NCBI RefSeq assembly: GCF_002079055.1
Contig: NC_047494.1
Coordinates: 434,001-498,000 of the forward strand
Direction of reading: 5' to 3'
From: Saccharomyces paradoxus
Taxonomy: Eukaryota; Ascomycota; Saccharomycetes; Saccharomycetales; Saccharomycetaceae
DNA: 64,000 bases
Positions within the stretch are counted from its first letter, which is position 1; the number at the start of each line of letters is the position of its first letter. A program made the position numbers and the translations under genes. This document shows positions 40,323 through 49,563 of the stretch, piece by piece. Under the pieces are notes generated by a model. That model was given only the letters and a program-made list of their open reading frames with translations, was not told where the DNA came from and did not search any database.

Positions 40323-40740
40323 TATCAATTGAGTATGTGGGAGTGTGATTGGTTGATTGGCTGCTCCTAGAAGGAGACTTTACCTTAGTTCTTATTCAAA
40401 TTATAATCCTTTCTTTCAACTTTCTTCATTTTTTTCCTTCGGCGACGAAAAATTTTCAAGAAAAAAAGACCTAACAAGAAGGTGCGGGGACCTACTATAT
40501 TCTATAAAGTTAAAACCTAGGACCTACTAAATTAAGAACTACCCTAAAAAGAAATACTAAAAAACCCCTCTGTAAGTTAGGTCTTGGACATTGAAATTTC
40601 ACTGCAAGTTTCCCTTTTTACCTTAAAGGATATTCATTTAATTACTCTCAGTAGAAGTTGAGCCAATACGTATCATAGCTATACATCATCACGTAGGCAT
40701 ATATATGTAAATTCTGGTGGGAAAGCTGGCACGTTGTTAT
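40323..40740. other. Divergent EGD2/MDM31 intergenic region
   Basis: 418 bp between divergent starts. Near 40442-40460 the sequence GACGAAAAATTTTC contains an A5T4 core like the RRPE element of growth-related genes, plausible for EGD2. An imperfect repeat GGACCTACTA occurs at about 40488 and 40521. No gene is seen. Confidence 0.45.
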
Positions 40741-42480
40741 ATGTCGCTTTTTATCAGGCCTTTTCTGAGGAGGCCCCGGCAGTTTTCTGTAGCAAGGTAT
40801 GTGTATTGGGCTAGAGGTCCCGCCCTTCGAAGAAACTTCAGAATGTCGTCATTAGCAGCGCAATCGATAAGAGCTTACTCTAATGAGCCTAAATCTGAAA
40901 AGGATGTTTCTCCTGACGGAAAAGCGAAAAAACCATCCAACCTGAAATACATCACTGAGAGGGATTCCCTGCTTGTGCAGACCAACAATATTTTCACAAA
41001 GCTCAAAATCAATATACGATGGTTTTTGAAGAAGTCCACCCGGCCGTTCAATTCAGACGATATAAGCGCGTTCATCTCATGGATTCTCGTGAGCAATATT
41101 TTTATATTCATCTTTTGGACAACTACCTTTGTGTCTTTGATCCTTTACTTGATCAATACCGTGTTTGCACAAGAATACCTTGCGAGTAAGATCGGTAAAT
41201 TCATTACGAAAAACGATTCGTTGTCAATTGTTTTTGAGACCGCCATTGTACCAGACTGGTCATCTGGGAAAATCAGCTTTCAAAAAGTTTTCGTCTCCAG
41301 GAGGCCAAAGGTATCGCACGGCTTTACCAAGGGTTCACAACAGGATGCCCTTCAAAGAGCGAAGCTGGCCCTCAGTGAAAGAATTCTGGTCAACCAGCAG
41401 GACTTTGATAATGGCAACTATACACAGTTTGATCTGACCATTGACCAAGTGGATATATCATTGAACTTCAGAAAGTGGATAAACGGAAAGGGTATCCTGG
41501 ACGAAGTGACCATCAATGGGCTTAGAGGAGTCATAGACAGAACACACGTGGTGTGGAAAAAGGACGACGATCCTAAGAACTATCTGAACGTCTACCAGCC
41601 GGGCGACTTTGAAATATCAAAATTCACCATGAATGACGTCCTTTGCACACTGTACCAACCAAATGGGTTCAGGCCATTCCAAGTAAGTATATTTAACTGT
41701 GATCTACCGCAATTGAGGAAACATTGGTTGTTCTACGATATTTTGAATGCAAACAATATCAATGGAACCTACGATAATTCAATGTTCACCATACACAAGA
41801 AGTTCAGAACCGATGATCAACATCAGGACCCCACGCTATTATGGAAGCAAATGACGAGGTTTAGAGTAGACAATCTTGACATTGATCACCTCAATGCCGG
41901 CATCGAAGGGCCCTTTGGATGGATCAACGAAGGTCGTGTAAACATGATCGGCGATGTCCTTTTACCGGACGAAGACGCTGCATCTGATTCGCTGCAATTG
42001 ACTGAAATACTCACAGAAATTGGCGACCGCTTAATTAAAGAAGCGAAGAGGTACACTTCATCCATTCCCCTGGTCGGGCCGGGATTCTCCCATGCTGTTG
42101 ATAAAATCGATCCGAACGACTACTTTATTATGGACTTTTCTCTAAGGTTATACAATGTCAAAGCCGAAGTGCCTCTGTTCACGTCTGGCTTAACATATAT
42201 CAATAGCGCATTGATAAGGCCTATTGTCGGATACATTAATTCTCATAGAACATACATCCCAATTAAATGCCGCATTGTCAAGAAAAAATCTGATTTCGAA
42301 GGCTCATGGACCATCTACGATTCATACCTTATGCGGGATCTAAGTGCGGAAGCGTACGATGCTTTTGCTAACTACGTCGCTGACGATGAAAAGAGGACAT
42401 TACGTTTGAGAAGGGTTGGCTTTTGGTCACTGCAACTTATACTTCAAGTGATCTTGATGAGTCTCGGTGCCATCGCGTGA
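40741..42480 (+). CDS. MDM31: Mdm31, mitochondrial inner membrane protein
   Basis: Mdm31 is needed for mitochondrial shape, inheritance and cardiolipin/phosphatidylserine-related lipid homeostasis. The ATG at 40741 (MSLFIRPFLRRPRQFS) gives 579 residues, as in the reference. The open frame begins eight codons earlier only with a GTG. The N-terminus is Arg/Ser-rich and without acids (a mitochondrial presequence). A membrane span follows near residues 120-145 (ISWILVSNIFIFIFWTTTFVS). A large intermembrane-space part comes next, and a second span lies at the very C-terminus (WSLQLILQVILMSLGAIA). The Mdm31/Mdm32 family region includes NGLRGVIDRTHVVWK. Most differences from the reference fall in the presequence. 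Confidence 0.95.
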   Translation: MSLFIRPFLRRPRQFSVARYVYWARGPALRRNFRMSSLAAQSIRAYSNEPKSEKDVSPDGKAKKPSNLKYITERDSLLVQTNNIFTKLKINIRWFLKKSTRPFNSDDISAFISWILVSNIFIFIFWTTTFVSLILYLINTVFAQEYLASKIGKFITKNDSLSIVFETAIVPDWSSGKISFQKVFVSRRPKVSHGFTKGSQQDALQRAKLALSERILVNQQDFDNGNYTQFDLTIDQVDISLNFRKWINGKGILDEVTINGLRGVIDRTHVVWKKDDDPKNYLNVYQPGDFEISKFTMNDVLCTLYQPNGFRPFQVSIFNCDLPQLRKHWLFYDILNANNINGTYDNSMFTIHKKFRTDDQHQDPTLLWKQMTRFRVDNLDIDHLNAGIEGPFGWINEGRVNMIGDVLLPDEDAASDSLQLTEILTEIGDRLIKEAKRYTSSIPLVGPGFSHAVDKIDPNDYFIMDFSLRLYNVKAEVPLFTSGLTYINSALIRPIVGYINSHRTYIPIKCRIVKKKSDFEGSWTIYDSYLMRDLSAEAYDAFANYVADDEKRTLRLRRVGFWSLQLILQVILMSLGAIA

Positions 42481-42834
42481 AGAATTAATGCTCCTGCTAC
42501 TTTTTTGTATATACTCATCTACATAGCATAGTTTTTTCTATCAGTTTATTTAATTTGTGACGCATTTTTCTTTTCTACGCTGCGGAAAAACCTATAGTGG
42601 AAAAAAATAGACGAAAATATCAGGTCCCCCCTTATGGAAGAGAGAAGGGGAAGAGGAGCAGCAAAATAAAAAGTAGCTGAGACTTCTTTTGTTGTTAAGA
42701 TTTTCTGTACGTGAGCGTGTGTGTGTGAAGAGAAGGTATAAAACTGAAGCAAAAACTGGAACCGACTATTATTGCGTTTGTGTGTGTTCATAGTATCAAA
42801 AAACCTGCAAATATAACTGTAATATATAATAAGC
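42481..42834. other. MDM31-NVJ1 intergenic region
   Basis: 354 bp with the MDM31 terminator and NVJ1 promoter. A GT-rich stretch (GTGAGCGTGTGTGTGTG) lies near 42712-42727. A TATA-like GGTATAAAAC lies near 42735-42744, about 95 bp before the NVJ1 ATG. No gene is seen. Confidence 0.45.
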
Positions 42835-43800
42835 ATGACTCGTCCCCCAGTGGTCCGTGGAATCTTTTCGTTAGGTCTTTCCGTAGCCGTTTTGAAAGGT
42901 GTTGAAAAAACAGTTCGTAAGCATTTAGAAAAGCAGGGATGGATAGAACCTCAGAAAGTGGACTATGAGTTGATTTTTACCATAGATAGGTTGAAAAACT
43001 TGGTAGATGATAAGCGTGAATCCCTAACTGCAGAACAGCTTGATACCGGTGAATTGAGCTGGCGTAAAGTATTCAATTTCATTTCAAGACAATCCAGCGA
43101 GCTGGACACACGAATATACGTTCTTATACTACTCCTATCCTTTCTGGTACCTATTGCGTGGACCGTGCTGGACGGCGATCACGAGGGTACGCTAGAAGAT
43201 AACGACAACGACATTAATATGGATCTTATTGAGAACGAAAGAAGGCAGAAGCACTACAATGATGGTGAAAGGGCAGTATTGCAATTTGGTAAAAACAGAT
43301 CCGAACCTATTATATTGAGCTATAAGGATATGAACGTTTCTGAAGGAGAACGTGAGTTCACCACCAAGAAAGAGCATGGTAATGGCCGTCTGATAAGCAA
43401 GAGCGAAAATGCACTGGACGAAGTGGGGAGTGAAGATGTCTCTGGTTGTCATCCGGAAAAACAACTGGAAGAAGACAACAATGAATTGAGTGAAGAAGAA
43501 AATGGTGAGGATGATGATAACAAGGAAAAGGATCGCTGCTCCAGTTCGGAAGTAGAATCGCAGAGTGAATCCAAGAAGGAAAGTACTGCAGAGCCTGACT
43601 TGCTCTCGCGGGATACCAGAACAACGTCCTCCCTTAAATCAAGTACATCATTTCCCATATCATTCAAGGGCTCAATAGACCTTAAATCGTTAAACCAACC
43701 TTCATCGTTGTTGCATTTACAAGTATCACCCACAAAATCCACTAATTTAGATGCTCAAGTGAACACTGAACAAGCATACTCTCAACCATTTAGATACTAA
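42835..43800 (+). CDS. NVJ1: Nvj1, nucleus-vacuole junction protein
   Basis: Nvj1 sits in the outer nuclear membrane and binds Vac8 on the vacuole to form nucleus-vacuole junctions used in piecemeal microautophagy of the nucleus. The 321-residue ORF has an N-terminal hydrophobic segment (VRGIFSLGLSVAVLKGV) and a membrane span near residues 93-115 (RIYVLILLLSFLVPIAWTVL). The long cytosolic tail is rich in Glu, Asp and Ser (LSEEENGEDDDNKEKDRCSSSE). The conserved Vac8-binding end is FPISFKGSIDLKSLNQPSSLLHLQVSPTKS...QPFRY. The acidic middle diverges strongly from the reference while both ends are well kept, so it is one of the most diverged proteins here. Confidence 0.94.
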   Translation: MTRPPVVRGIFSLGLSVAVLKGVEKTVRKHLEKQGWIEPQKVDYELIFTIDRLKNLVDDKRESLTAEQLDTGELSWRKVFNFISRQSSELDTRIYVLILLLSFLVPIAWTVLDGDHEGTLEDNDNDINMDLIENERRQKHYNDGERAVLQFGKNRSEPIILSYKDMNVSEGEREFTTKKEHGNGRLISKSENALDEVGSEDVSGCHPEKQLEEDNNELSEEENGEDDDNKEKDRCSSSEVESQSESKKESTAEPDLLSRDTRTTSSLKSSTSFPISFKGSIDLKSLNQPSSLLHLQVSPTKSTNLDAQVNTEQAYSQPFRY

Positions 43801-44015
43801 TGTACTATATTTCCGTCATTTCGATTATTATCGTCATTTACAACGAGCTGCGAAAATTTTTTCTTCTCATCTTAAGAAGAAAAACTGAAAAATTTTGAAA
43901 AATTTAACGATGAGATGGAGTTTCAAGTAATTTTACATAGTTGAAATACATATAAGTATTCCGCTGCAATATATTACCCGAGCATTCCCCATATATATAC
44001 GTACTGTAGCGCATA
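43801..44015 (+). promoter_or_regulatory. UTP9 promoter with RRPE and PAC motifs
   Basis: TGAAAAATTTT at 43886-43896 is a perfect core RRPE, and CGATGAGAT at 43908-43916 is the core of a PAC box. A second A4T6 block lies near 43853-43862. RRPE next to PAC is the signature of ribosome-biogenesis genes, bound by Stb3 and by Dot6/Tod6 respectively, which fits the UTP9 product. Confidence 0.75.
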
Positions 44016-45743
44016 ATGGGCTCTTCTTTGGATTTGGTAGCGAGCTTCTCACATGATTCCACACGTTTTGCATTTCAAGCAAGTGTCGCACAAAAGAACA
44101 ACGTGGATATTTATCCATTGAATGAAACTAAGGATTATGTGGTGAACAGTTCATTAGTTAGTCATATTGACTATGAAACAAATGACATGAAAGTTTCAGA
44201 TGTAATTTTCTTTGGATGGTGTAGTGATTTGATAGACACGCAGTCATTGAATACCAAAAGAAAATTAGATGAAGATGACGAGAATCGTGAATCCAGTGGG
44301 CAAAGATACGAAAACTTCTTCGTTAACGGATTTCCTGACGGAAGAATCGTTGTTTACTCTTCCAATGGTAAGGACATAGTCAATATCATCAAGAGCAAAA
44401 AGGAGATTCTGGGAGCAGATACGGATGGGTCCGATATATGGATTTTGGATAGTGATAAAGTGGTAAAAAAATTACAGTATAATAATTCTAAACCTTTAAA
44501 GACCTTCACGCTAGTTGATGGCAAGGATGACGAAATAATTCATTTCCAAATCCTGCATCAAAACGGCACTCTATTGGTATGCATTGTTACTGAACAAATG
44601 GTTTATATTGTTGATCCATCAAAGAGAAGACCTTCCACTAAGTATAGTTTAGAAGTATCTGGCGCTGTAACATGTGAATTTTCTTCAGACGGTAAGTATT
44701 TGTTAATTGCCAACCTCGAAGAATTAACAGCTTACGATTTGAACGATGATTCAAAGCCGATCCAATCATGGCCTGTCCAAGTGAAGAAATTAAGAACTTT
44801 AGATGGTTTGATAATGGCTTTGACTACCGATGGTAAGATCAATAATTATAAGATTGGTCAAGCCGACACAGTTTGTTCTATAGTTGTAAATGATAATTTG
44901 GGAATTATAGATTTCACGCCAATAAACAACAAGCAACAAGTTTTGATTTCGTGGCTGAATGTCAACGAACCCAACTTCGAATCTATTTTTTTGGAAGAAC
45001 TTGACACTGAAAAGCTCATTACAATTAACAAAAGTAAAAAAACTAGCTCTGATGAAGCAAACCAAAAGAAATTAGAAGAAGAAAAAGAAAAAGCTGAGCC
45101 CGAAGCTCAAGATGAGAAGACGGAGACCGAAGCTAAGACAAACAAGAAAGTCAGCAAATCAGATCAAGTTGAAATTGCTAATATTCTTTCATCTCACTTA
45201 GAAGCTAATTCGACAGAAATATTAGATGATCTGATGTCTGGAAGCTGGACAGAACCCGAGATTAAAAAATTCATCCTAACTAAGATCAATACAGTAGACC
45301 ATCTAAGCAAAATATTTTTGACTATATCAAAGTCAATAACACAAAATCCATGGAATGAACAAGATTTGCTTCCGTTGTGGCTCAAGTGGTTGTTGACTCT
45401 GAAAAGTGGAGAGCTGAATTCCATAAAGGATAAACAAACAAAGAAAAATTGTAAGCATTTAAAATCTGCATTAAAATCTTCAGAGGAAATCTTGCCTGTC
45501 CTACTCGGTATACAAGGTAGATTAGAAATGTTAAGGAGGCAGGCAAAACTGAGGGAAGATCTTGCACAACTAACTATGCAAGACCGTGAAGATGATGAAA
45601 TAGAAGTTATAGAGCATTCAAATGTAATTAATAATTCTTTGCAAGATCAAGCATCGCCTGTTGAAAAGCCTGAACAAGACTCAATTGTTTATGCAAACGG
45701 AGAAAGTGACGAATTCGTCGACGCATCGGAATATAAAGACTGA
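44016..45743 (+). CDS. UTP9: Utp9, t-UTP subunit of the SSU processome
   Basis: Utp9 is a nucleolar subunit of the UtpA (t-UTP) subcomplex that associates early with pre-18S rRNA and supports rDNA transcription. The 575-residue ORF has an N-terminal beta-propeller-like part (VTCEFSSDGKYLLIANLEELTAYD, LMALTTDGKINNYKIG). A Lys/Glu-rich linker follows at about residues 345-385 (KKLEEEKEKAEPEAQDEK). The C-terminal Utp12-type domain covers about residues 388-520 (EIANILSSHLEANSTEILDDLMSG ... LLPLWLKWLLTLKSGE). Length equals the reference. It is followed on the same strand by RIX1, also a ribosome-biogenesis gene. Confidence 0.95.
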   Translation: MGSSLDLVASFSHDSTRFAFQASVAQKNNVDIYPLNETKDYVVNSSLVSHIDYETNDMKVSDVIFFGWCSDLIDTQSLNTKRKLDEDDENRESSGQRYENFFVNGFPDGRIVVYSSNGKDIVNIIKSKKEILGADTDGSDIWILDSDKVVKKLQYNNSKPLKTFTLVDGKDDEIIHFQILHQNGTLLVCIVTEQMVYIVDPSKRRPSTKYSLEVSGAVTCEFSSDGKYLLIANLEELTAYDLNDDSKPIQSWPVQVKKLRTLDGLIMALTTDGKINNYKIGQADTVCSIVVNDNLGIIDFTPINNKQQVLISWLNVNEPNFESIFLEELDTEKLITINKSKKTSSDEANQKKLEEEKEKAEPEAQDEKTETEAKTNKKVSKSDQVEIANILSSHLEANSTEILDDLMSGSWTEPEIKKFILTKINTVDHLSKIFLTISKSITQNPWNEQDLLPLWLKWLLTLKSGELNSIKDKQTKKNCKHLKSALKSSEEILPVLLGIQGRLEMLRRQAKLREDLAQLTMQDREDDEIEVIEHSNVINNSLQDQASPVEKPEQDSIVYANGESDEFVDASEYKD

Positions 45744-45978
45744 TCAAGCATTTTAAATATATTTAAGTATATATAAAGAAAAGTTTCACATGAGAAGCAC
45801 TGTTTGATGCAGTTTTTACTTTTCCAAATATTACGTTGCCTTCATCGTTTGAGACGGGTCATCGCAGGAAAATTTTTCAATATTAAACTACAATAAAATA
45901 CAGTGGAAAGTGGATACTGTACCAATATTCCATTTAGGCCTTTCCAGTCACTAAACCAAGCATAGCCGAAAATTGAGC
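45744..45978 (+). promoter_or_regulatory. RIX1 promoter with RRPE-like block
   Basis: GAAAATTTTTCA at 45868-45879 is an RRPE in reverse orientation. GTCATCGC at 45858-45865, directly beside it, differs by one base from the complement of the PAC core (CTCATCGC). The pair parallels that of the neighbouring UTP9. Confidence 0.6.
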
Positions 45979-48264
45979 ATGTCAGAGGAATTTATTGCAG
46001 CTTCCACTTTGGCTAAAAACCTGGAATTTGCCAAAGGTAATGAGTTCCATACTATATTGGCGACTTTGAGATCACCAGTTTATATCAATGAACAGCTATT
46101 AAAATCTGAATTGGGCTTCCTTGTTACAAAAATTCTGAAACTAATCAGATCAAGCAATGACTTTGATCTTTGGAAAGGGTGTCATACCTCTGTTGTGATT
46201 TGCGCTTATAATCCACTAGTTTTATCAACTCATGGTGGTCAATTGCTTGCTGCTATTTATTCCAGGCTAGAACAGAAAACAGGTTTTTACTCTTCCGTTA
46301 CTTCTTCGTCGCATGGAAAACAGTTATTTAATACTCTGATTTCCTCTATGGCAATTATCATGGACTTAATGAAGAATAAACCTACATTATCAAGAGAAGC
46401 ATTGGTTCCCAAATTAAAGGCCATTATTCCGACGTTGATTACCTTGTCTCAATACGAGTCCGAACATGTTTTGCCAGTGCTACAAAGAATATTGAAGAGA
46501 AACACTACAACATTCAAGCCATTCATTAATAAATTTCGCACTGTGTTAATAAATTTAATCATATCGGATTATGCTTCGTTGGGCTCTAAGACGCAGAGGC
46601 TTGTTTGTGAGAATTTTGCTTATTTGCATTTGCTAAAAATTCAAGTTAGCAATACAAACGATGACGAAAATCAAGCACATCACAAAGTTTATGCTGATTC
46701 TAATTGGAGAACAGGGTTATTGTCCATCTTATCACAATTCAAGCCTATTATTCAATTATGTGGAGAAATCTTGGATTTTGAACAAGATGTTGAGCTGTAT
46801 AAATTAATCAAAGGTTTACCGGTAATCGACGAATCCAACGATAAAGAGGAATTTTTACCTGCATTGAAATTAGATTTCAACGCCCCTTTAACGTTGTGGG
46901 AAATCCCACAACGTTTTTCTTTATTGGTCGACATGCTTGTTGCATTCATCTCTTTGCCAACTCCCTTTCCCATCCGAGTCCCGCTGGGTGGTATCAATTC
47001 CCTTTGCGAAGTTTTGTTAGGAGTTAGCAACAAATATTTACCTTTAAAGAAAGAATTACGTCGTGATAATGAACTAAATGGGGTTATCAATAGCATCTTA
47101 CCTCAAATACAATTCCAAGGTATTAGATTATGGGAAACCATGGTTTCAAAATATGGCAAATGTGGTTTATCATTCTTCGAAGGAATCCTTTCTTCCGTTG
47201 AACTTTTCATTCCGCTAAAAAAGAAGAGTAATAACGAAATTGATTTTGATGTTGTTGGATCGTTGAAGTTTGAGTTTGCTACTGTTTTCAGATTAATGAA
47301 TATGATTATGTCCCATTTAGGCCACCAACTGAGCACAATCAGCGTCATATCTCAGTTAATTGACGTGGCGTTGTTCTTATCTCGTGATAAAACATTGATT
47401 GATTCTCTATTCAAAAATCGTAAAAGTGTCATGAAACAACAGATTAAAACAAAACAATCTAAGAAGAACAAAAGCGCTGAAGGCGCATATTCTGATATTT
47501 ATACCCATCCAGAACTATTTGTGTGCAAAGATTCCATGAATTGGTTCAATGAAATCAATGAGTTTTTTATTACTGCATTAAACAATTGGATCTTGCCTTC
47601 AACTCCACATATTCAAATTTTGAAATATAGTATCACACAATCTTTAAGATTGAAGGAAAAGTTTGGTTGTATCCCGGAAAGCTTTGTCAATCTCCTGCGT
47701 TGTGAAGTTCTTCATCCAGGTAATGAACGTGTTTCAATTTTACCAATTGCGATTTCGCTACTAAAAAATACCAGTGATGATATGTTTGAATTACTGTGCC
47801 ATCCAAAAGTACCAGTTGGTATGGTATACCAGTTGCAAAAACCTTTGTGCTTGGGCGAAGAGGAGGAGGTTAGGGAAGGTATTAGCGAGAGAGAGGTCAA
47901 GACAAACGAATCATACTCACACGGAAATACTGACCTGAAGACTTTAAAAGCGTTAGAAAATTTGGAAAACGTTACAATTCCTGAACCCGAACGCACGGTT
48001 CCGAAGGTCATCGATGACACCGCCATCTTCAAGAAGAGATCAGTAGAAGAAATCATTGAAAAAGAAACCGCATCTTCACCCAAGAAAGTAAAAGTCGTGG
48101 AAGAAACAACCGTGGAAAACGGCAAAGAATTGATTGTGGAAAAAGCTGTGAGTCAAATTAAGGAAGAACAGAAGTCAGTGAAGGATAGTGAAGATGAAGA
48201 ACAGGAGGAGTTTGAAATTCCCGCCATCGAATTAAGTGATGACGAAGAGGAGGAGGAAGAATAA
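45979..48264 (+). CDS. RIX1: Rix1, pre-60S assembly factor
   Basis: Rix1 forms the Rix1-Ipi1-Ipi3 complex that, with Rea1, remodels late nuclear pre-60S particles and is needed for ITS2 processing. The ATG at 45979 (MSEEFIAASTLAKNLEF) gives 761 residues. The open frame starts two codons earlier only through a TTG. The N-terminal RIX1 domain (about residues 1-200) and helical repeats occupy most of the protein. The C-terminus has a basic KKRSVEEIIEKE segment (possible NLS) and a highly acidic tail (DSEDEEQEEFEIPAIELSDDEEEEEE). The tail is two residues shorter than the reference as I recall it. It converges on AIM18 with a 121-bp gap. Confidence 0.95.
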   Translation: MSEEFIAASTLAKNLEFAKGNEFHTILATLRSPVYINEQLLKSELGFLVTKILKLIRSSNDFDLWKGCHTSVVICAYNPLVLSTHGGQLLAAIYSRLEQKTGFYSSVTSSSHGKQLFNTLISSMAIIMDLMKNKPTLSREALVPKLKAIIPTLITLSQYESEHVLPVLQRILKRNTTTFKPFINKFRTVLINLIISDYASLGSKTQRLVCENFAYLHLLKIQVSNTNDDENQAHHKVYADSNWRTGLLSILSQFKPIIQLCGEILDFEQDVELYKLIKGLPVIDESNDKEEFLPALKLDFNAPLTLWEIPQRFSLLVDMLVAFISLPTPFPIRVPLGGINSLCEVLLGVSNKYLPLKKELRRDNELNGVINSILPQIQFQGIRLWETMVSKYGKCGLSFFEGILSSVELFIPLKKKSNNEIDFDVVGSLKFEFATVFRLMNMIMSHLGHQLSTISVISQLIDVALFLSRDKTLIDSLFKNRKSVMKQQIKTKQSKKNKSAEGAYSDIYTHPELFVCKDSMNWFNEINEFFITALNNWILPSTPHIQILKYSITQSLRLKEKFGCIPESFVNLLRCEVLHPGNERVSILPIAISLLKNTSDDMFELLCHPKVPVGMVYQLQKPLCLGEEEEVREGISEREVKTNESYSHGNTDLKTLKALENLENVTIPEPERTVPKVIDDTAIFKKRSVEEIIEKETASSPKKVKVVEETTVENGKELIVEKAVSQIKEEQKSVKDSEDEEQEEFEIPAIELSDDEEEEEE

Positions 48265-48385
48265 TCTCAACCGATTCCGCCTGGTTTTATTTCAATATGA
48301 ATATATGTATGTATATGCTAATAGTATATAGGCATTTACGGATAAAAATAGTGTAGAATTATTAACAAGCTTAAACTCTAAAGTT

Positions 48386-49351
48386 TTATAGGAGTGTGAT
48401 CAATTTGTCAATAGCCGTTTTCTTGGCCTGTGGAGAAGGGGATTTATCTCCACATAAATATTGGCTAAATAAAAATTTTCCGACCAGTTGGTTATTAACC
48501 ACTCCCATAACCTCAAATTCGTTGTTTTTACTGTCATGATACGAAAATTGCAAAGCTCCGTTAGCTAACAATTCAATGATCAAATCGTCATTTTTTCTGA
48601 CAGATCCCTTACGCGAAAAGGCGTCATTCAACTCACTCAGTCCTTTCGCCAGTGTGTCTTTATTGTTGGCCACATCAGGGTGTTTCGAAATAGTTTTAAC
48701 CAGGCCCTCCTTGAGATGCTTAAAATCTGTATTTCTTACGGGAGTTATCTTTGCCAGCATTCTCATTCCGGAATCCAGTAAATCGTCAATCATCATGACC
48801 GATTTTGAGTCATCCCGTATCAATAATCTAGCTAGATTCTCCTTAGGAGTCTTGGAGTCATCCACATCAAGGAAATATTTATGCAAATATGTTTCATTTA
48901 GAGTGTCTGCGACAAGGTTCTCATCATTTTCAGCTAGATAAAGGCCCAAGGCATAGACTTTGAACCTCAAAAACGTGACGTGCCTTTGACCGTACCCTAA
49001 TAACTTAAAAGTGGTAGAAACGGGGAAGTTCAAAGCATTAATGGTCAGTGGGAAGTCCGATACGCTCGAATCTACCTGTACCGATTCAGTATGGGGAGGA
49101 AAAGTATCAGTCTTATCGTCATTTTGTAACGGACGATCGTGGTAGTACAACGAAGCAGCAAGTAACGTTGGCGCCGCAAGCCAGGGCCAAAAGTGAAACG
49201 TCGAATTAAAATGCCCAGGATATTTGGTGGCGCGTATACTAGCAAAATTTCTTTTGAAACATTGCCAATGGTTGGCTGATGAAGATCTTTGACATTTGCC
49301 TAGTGTTCGCTGGAATGATTTTAGCATATTGGTGCACCTTCTTCCGTTCAT
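48386..49351 (-). CDS. AIM18: Aim18, mitochondrial chalcone isomerase-like protein
   Basis: Aim18 is a mitochondrial inner-membrane-associated protein with the chalcone-isomerase-like fold; its role is not settled. The 321-residue ORF has a basic, acid-poor N-terminus (MNGRRCTNMLKSFQRTLGKCQ) as presequence. A likely membrane span follows (FHFWPWLAAPTLLAASLYY). The CHI-like domain has the motifs GYGQRHVTFLRFKVYALGLYLAE, LLDSGMRMLAKITPVRNTDF and NNQLVGKFLFSQYLCG. It is a close relative of the adjacent AIM46 in the same orientation, with which it shares these motifs in order. Length equals the reference. Confidence 0.95.
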   Translation of the reverse strand: MNGRRCTNMLKSFQRTLGKCQRSSSANHWQCFKRNFASIRATKYPGHFNSTFHFWPWLAAPTLLAASLYYHDRPLQNDDKTDTFPPHTESVQVDSSVSDFPLTINALNFPVSTTFKLLGYGQRHVTFLRFKVYALGLYLAENDENLVADTLNETYLHKYFLDVDDSKTPKENLARLLIRDDSKSVMMIDDLLDSGMRMLAKITPVRNTDFKHLKEGLVKTISKHPDVANNKDTLAKGLSELNDAFSRKGSVRKNDDLIIELLANGALQFSYHDSKNNEFEVMGVVNNQLVGKFLFSQYLCGDKSPSPQAKKTAIDKLITLL

Positions 49352-49563
49352 AGAGGAAATCTATTACGGTTGCGACGCTCATAAGAGTTTTTAATTGATT
49401 TTTTTTTTTGTCGAAGCCTAATGACAATATCACAATTTTGAGGGGTTTGCCCTGAAAAAATTGTTGTCAAAAGGATATTCAAAAACATTATTGAAGTATA
49501 TGTGGGACTTTTGGGCAAGCGTATGTATTTACGTAAATGTGTATAGTAGTCGGCGGAAGAGCT

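Noticed and set aside
40717-40740. Eight-codon N-terminal extension of MDM31
   Set aside because: It starts with GTG. The first ATG at 40741 gives the known length. Similar non-ATG extensions of IKI1, KOG1, PFS1, RIX1 and AIM46 were dropped for the same reason.
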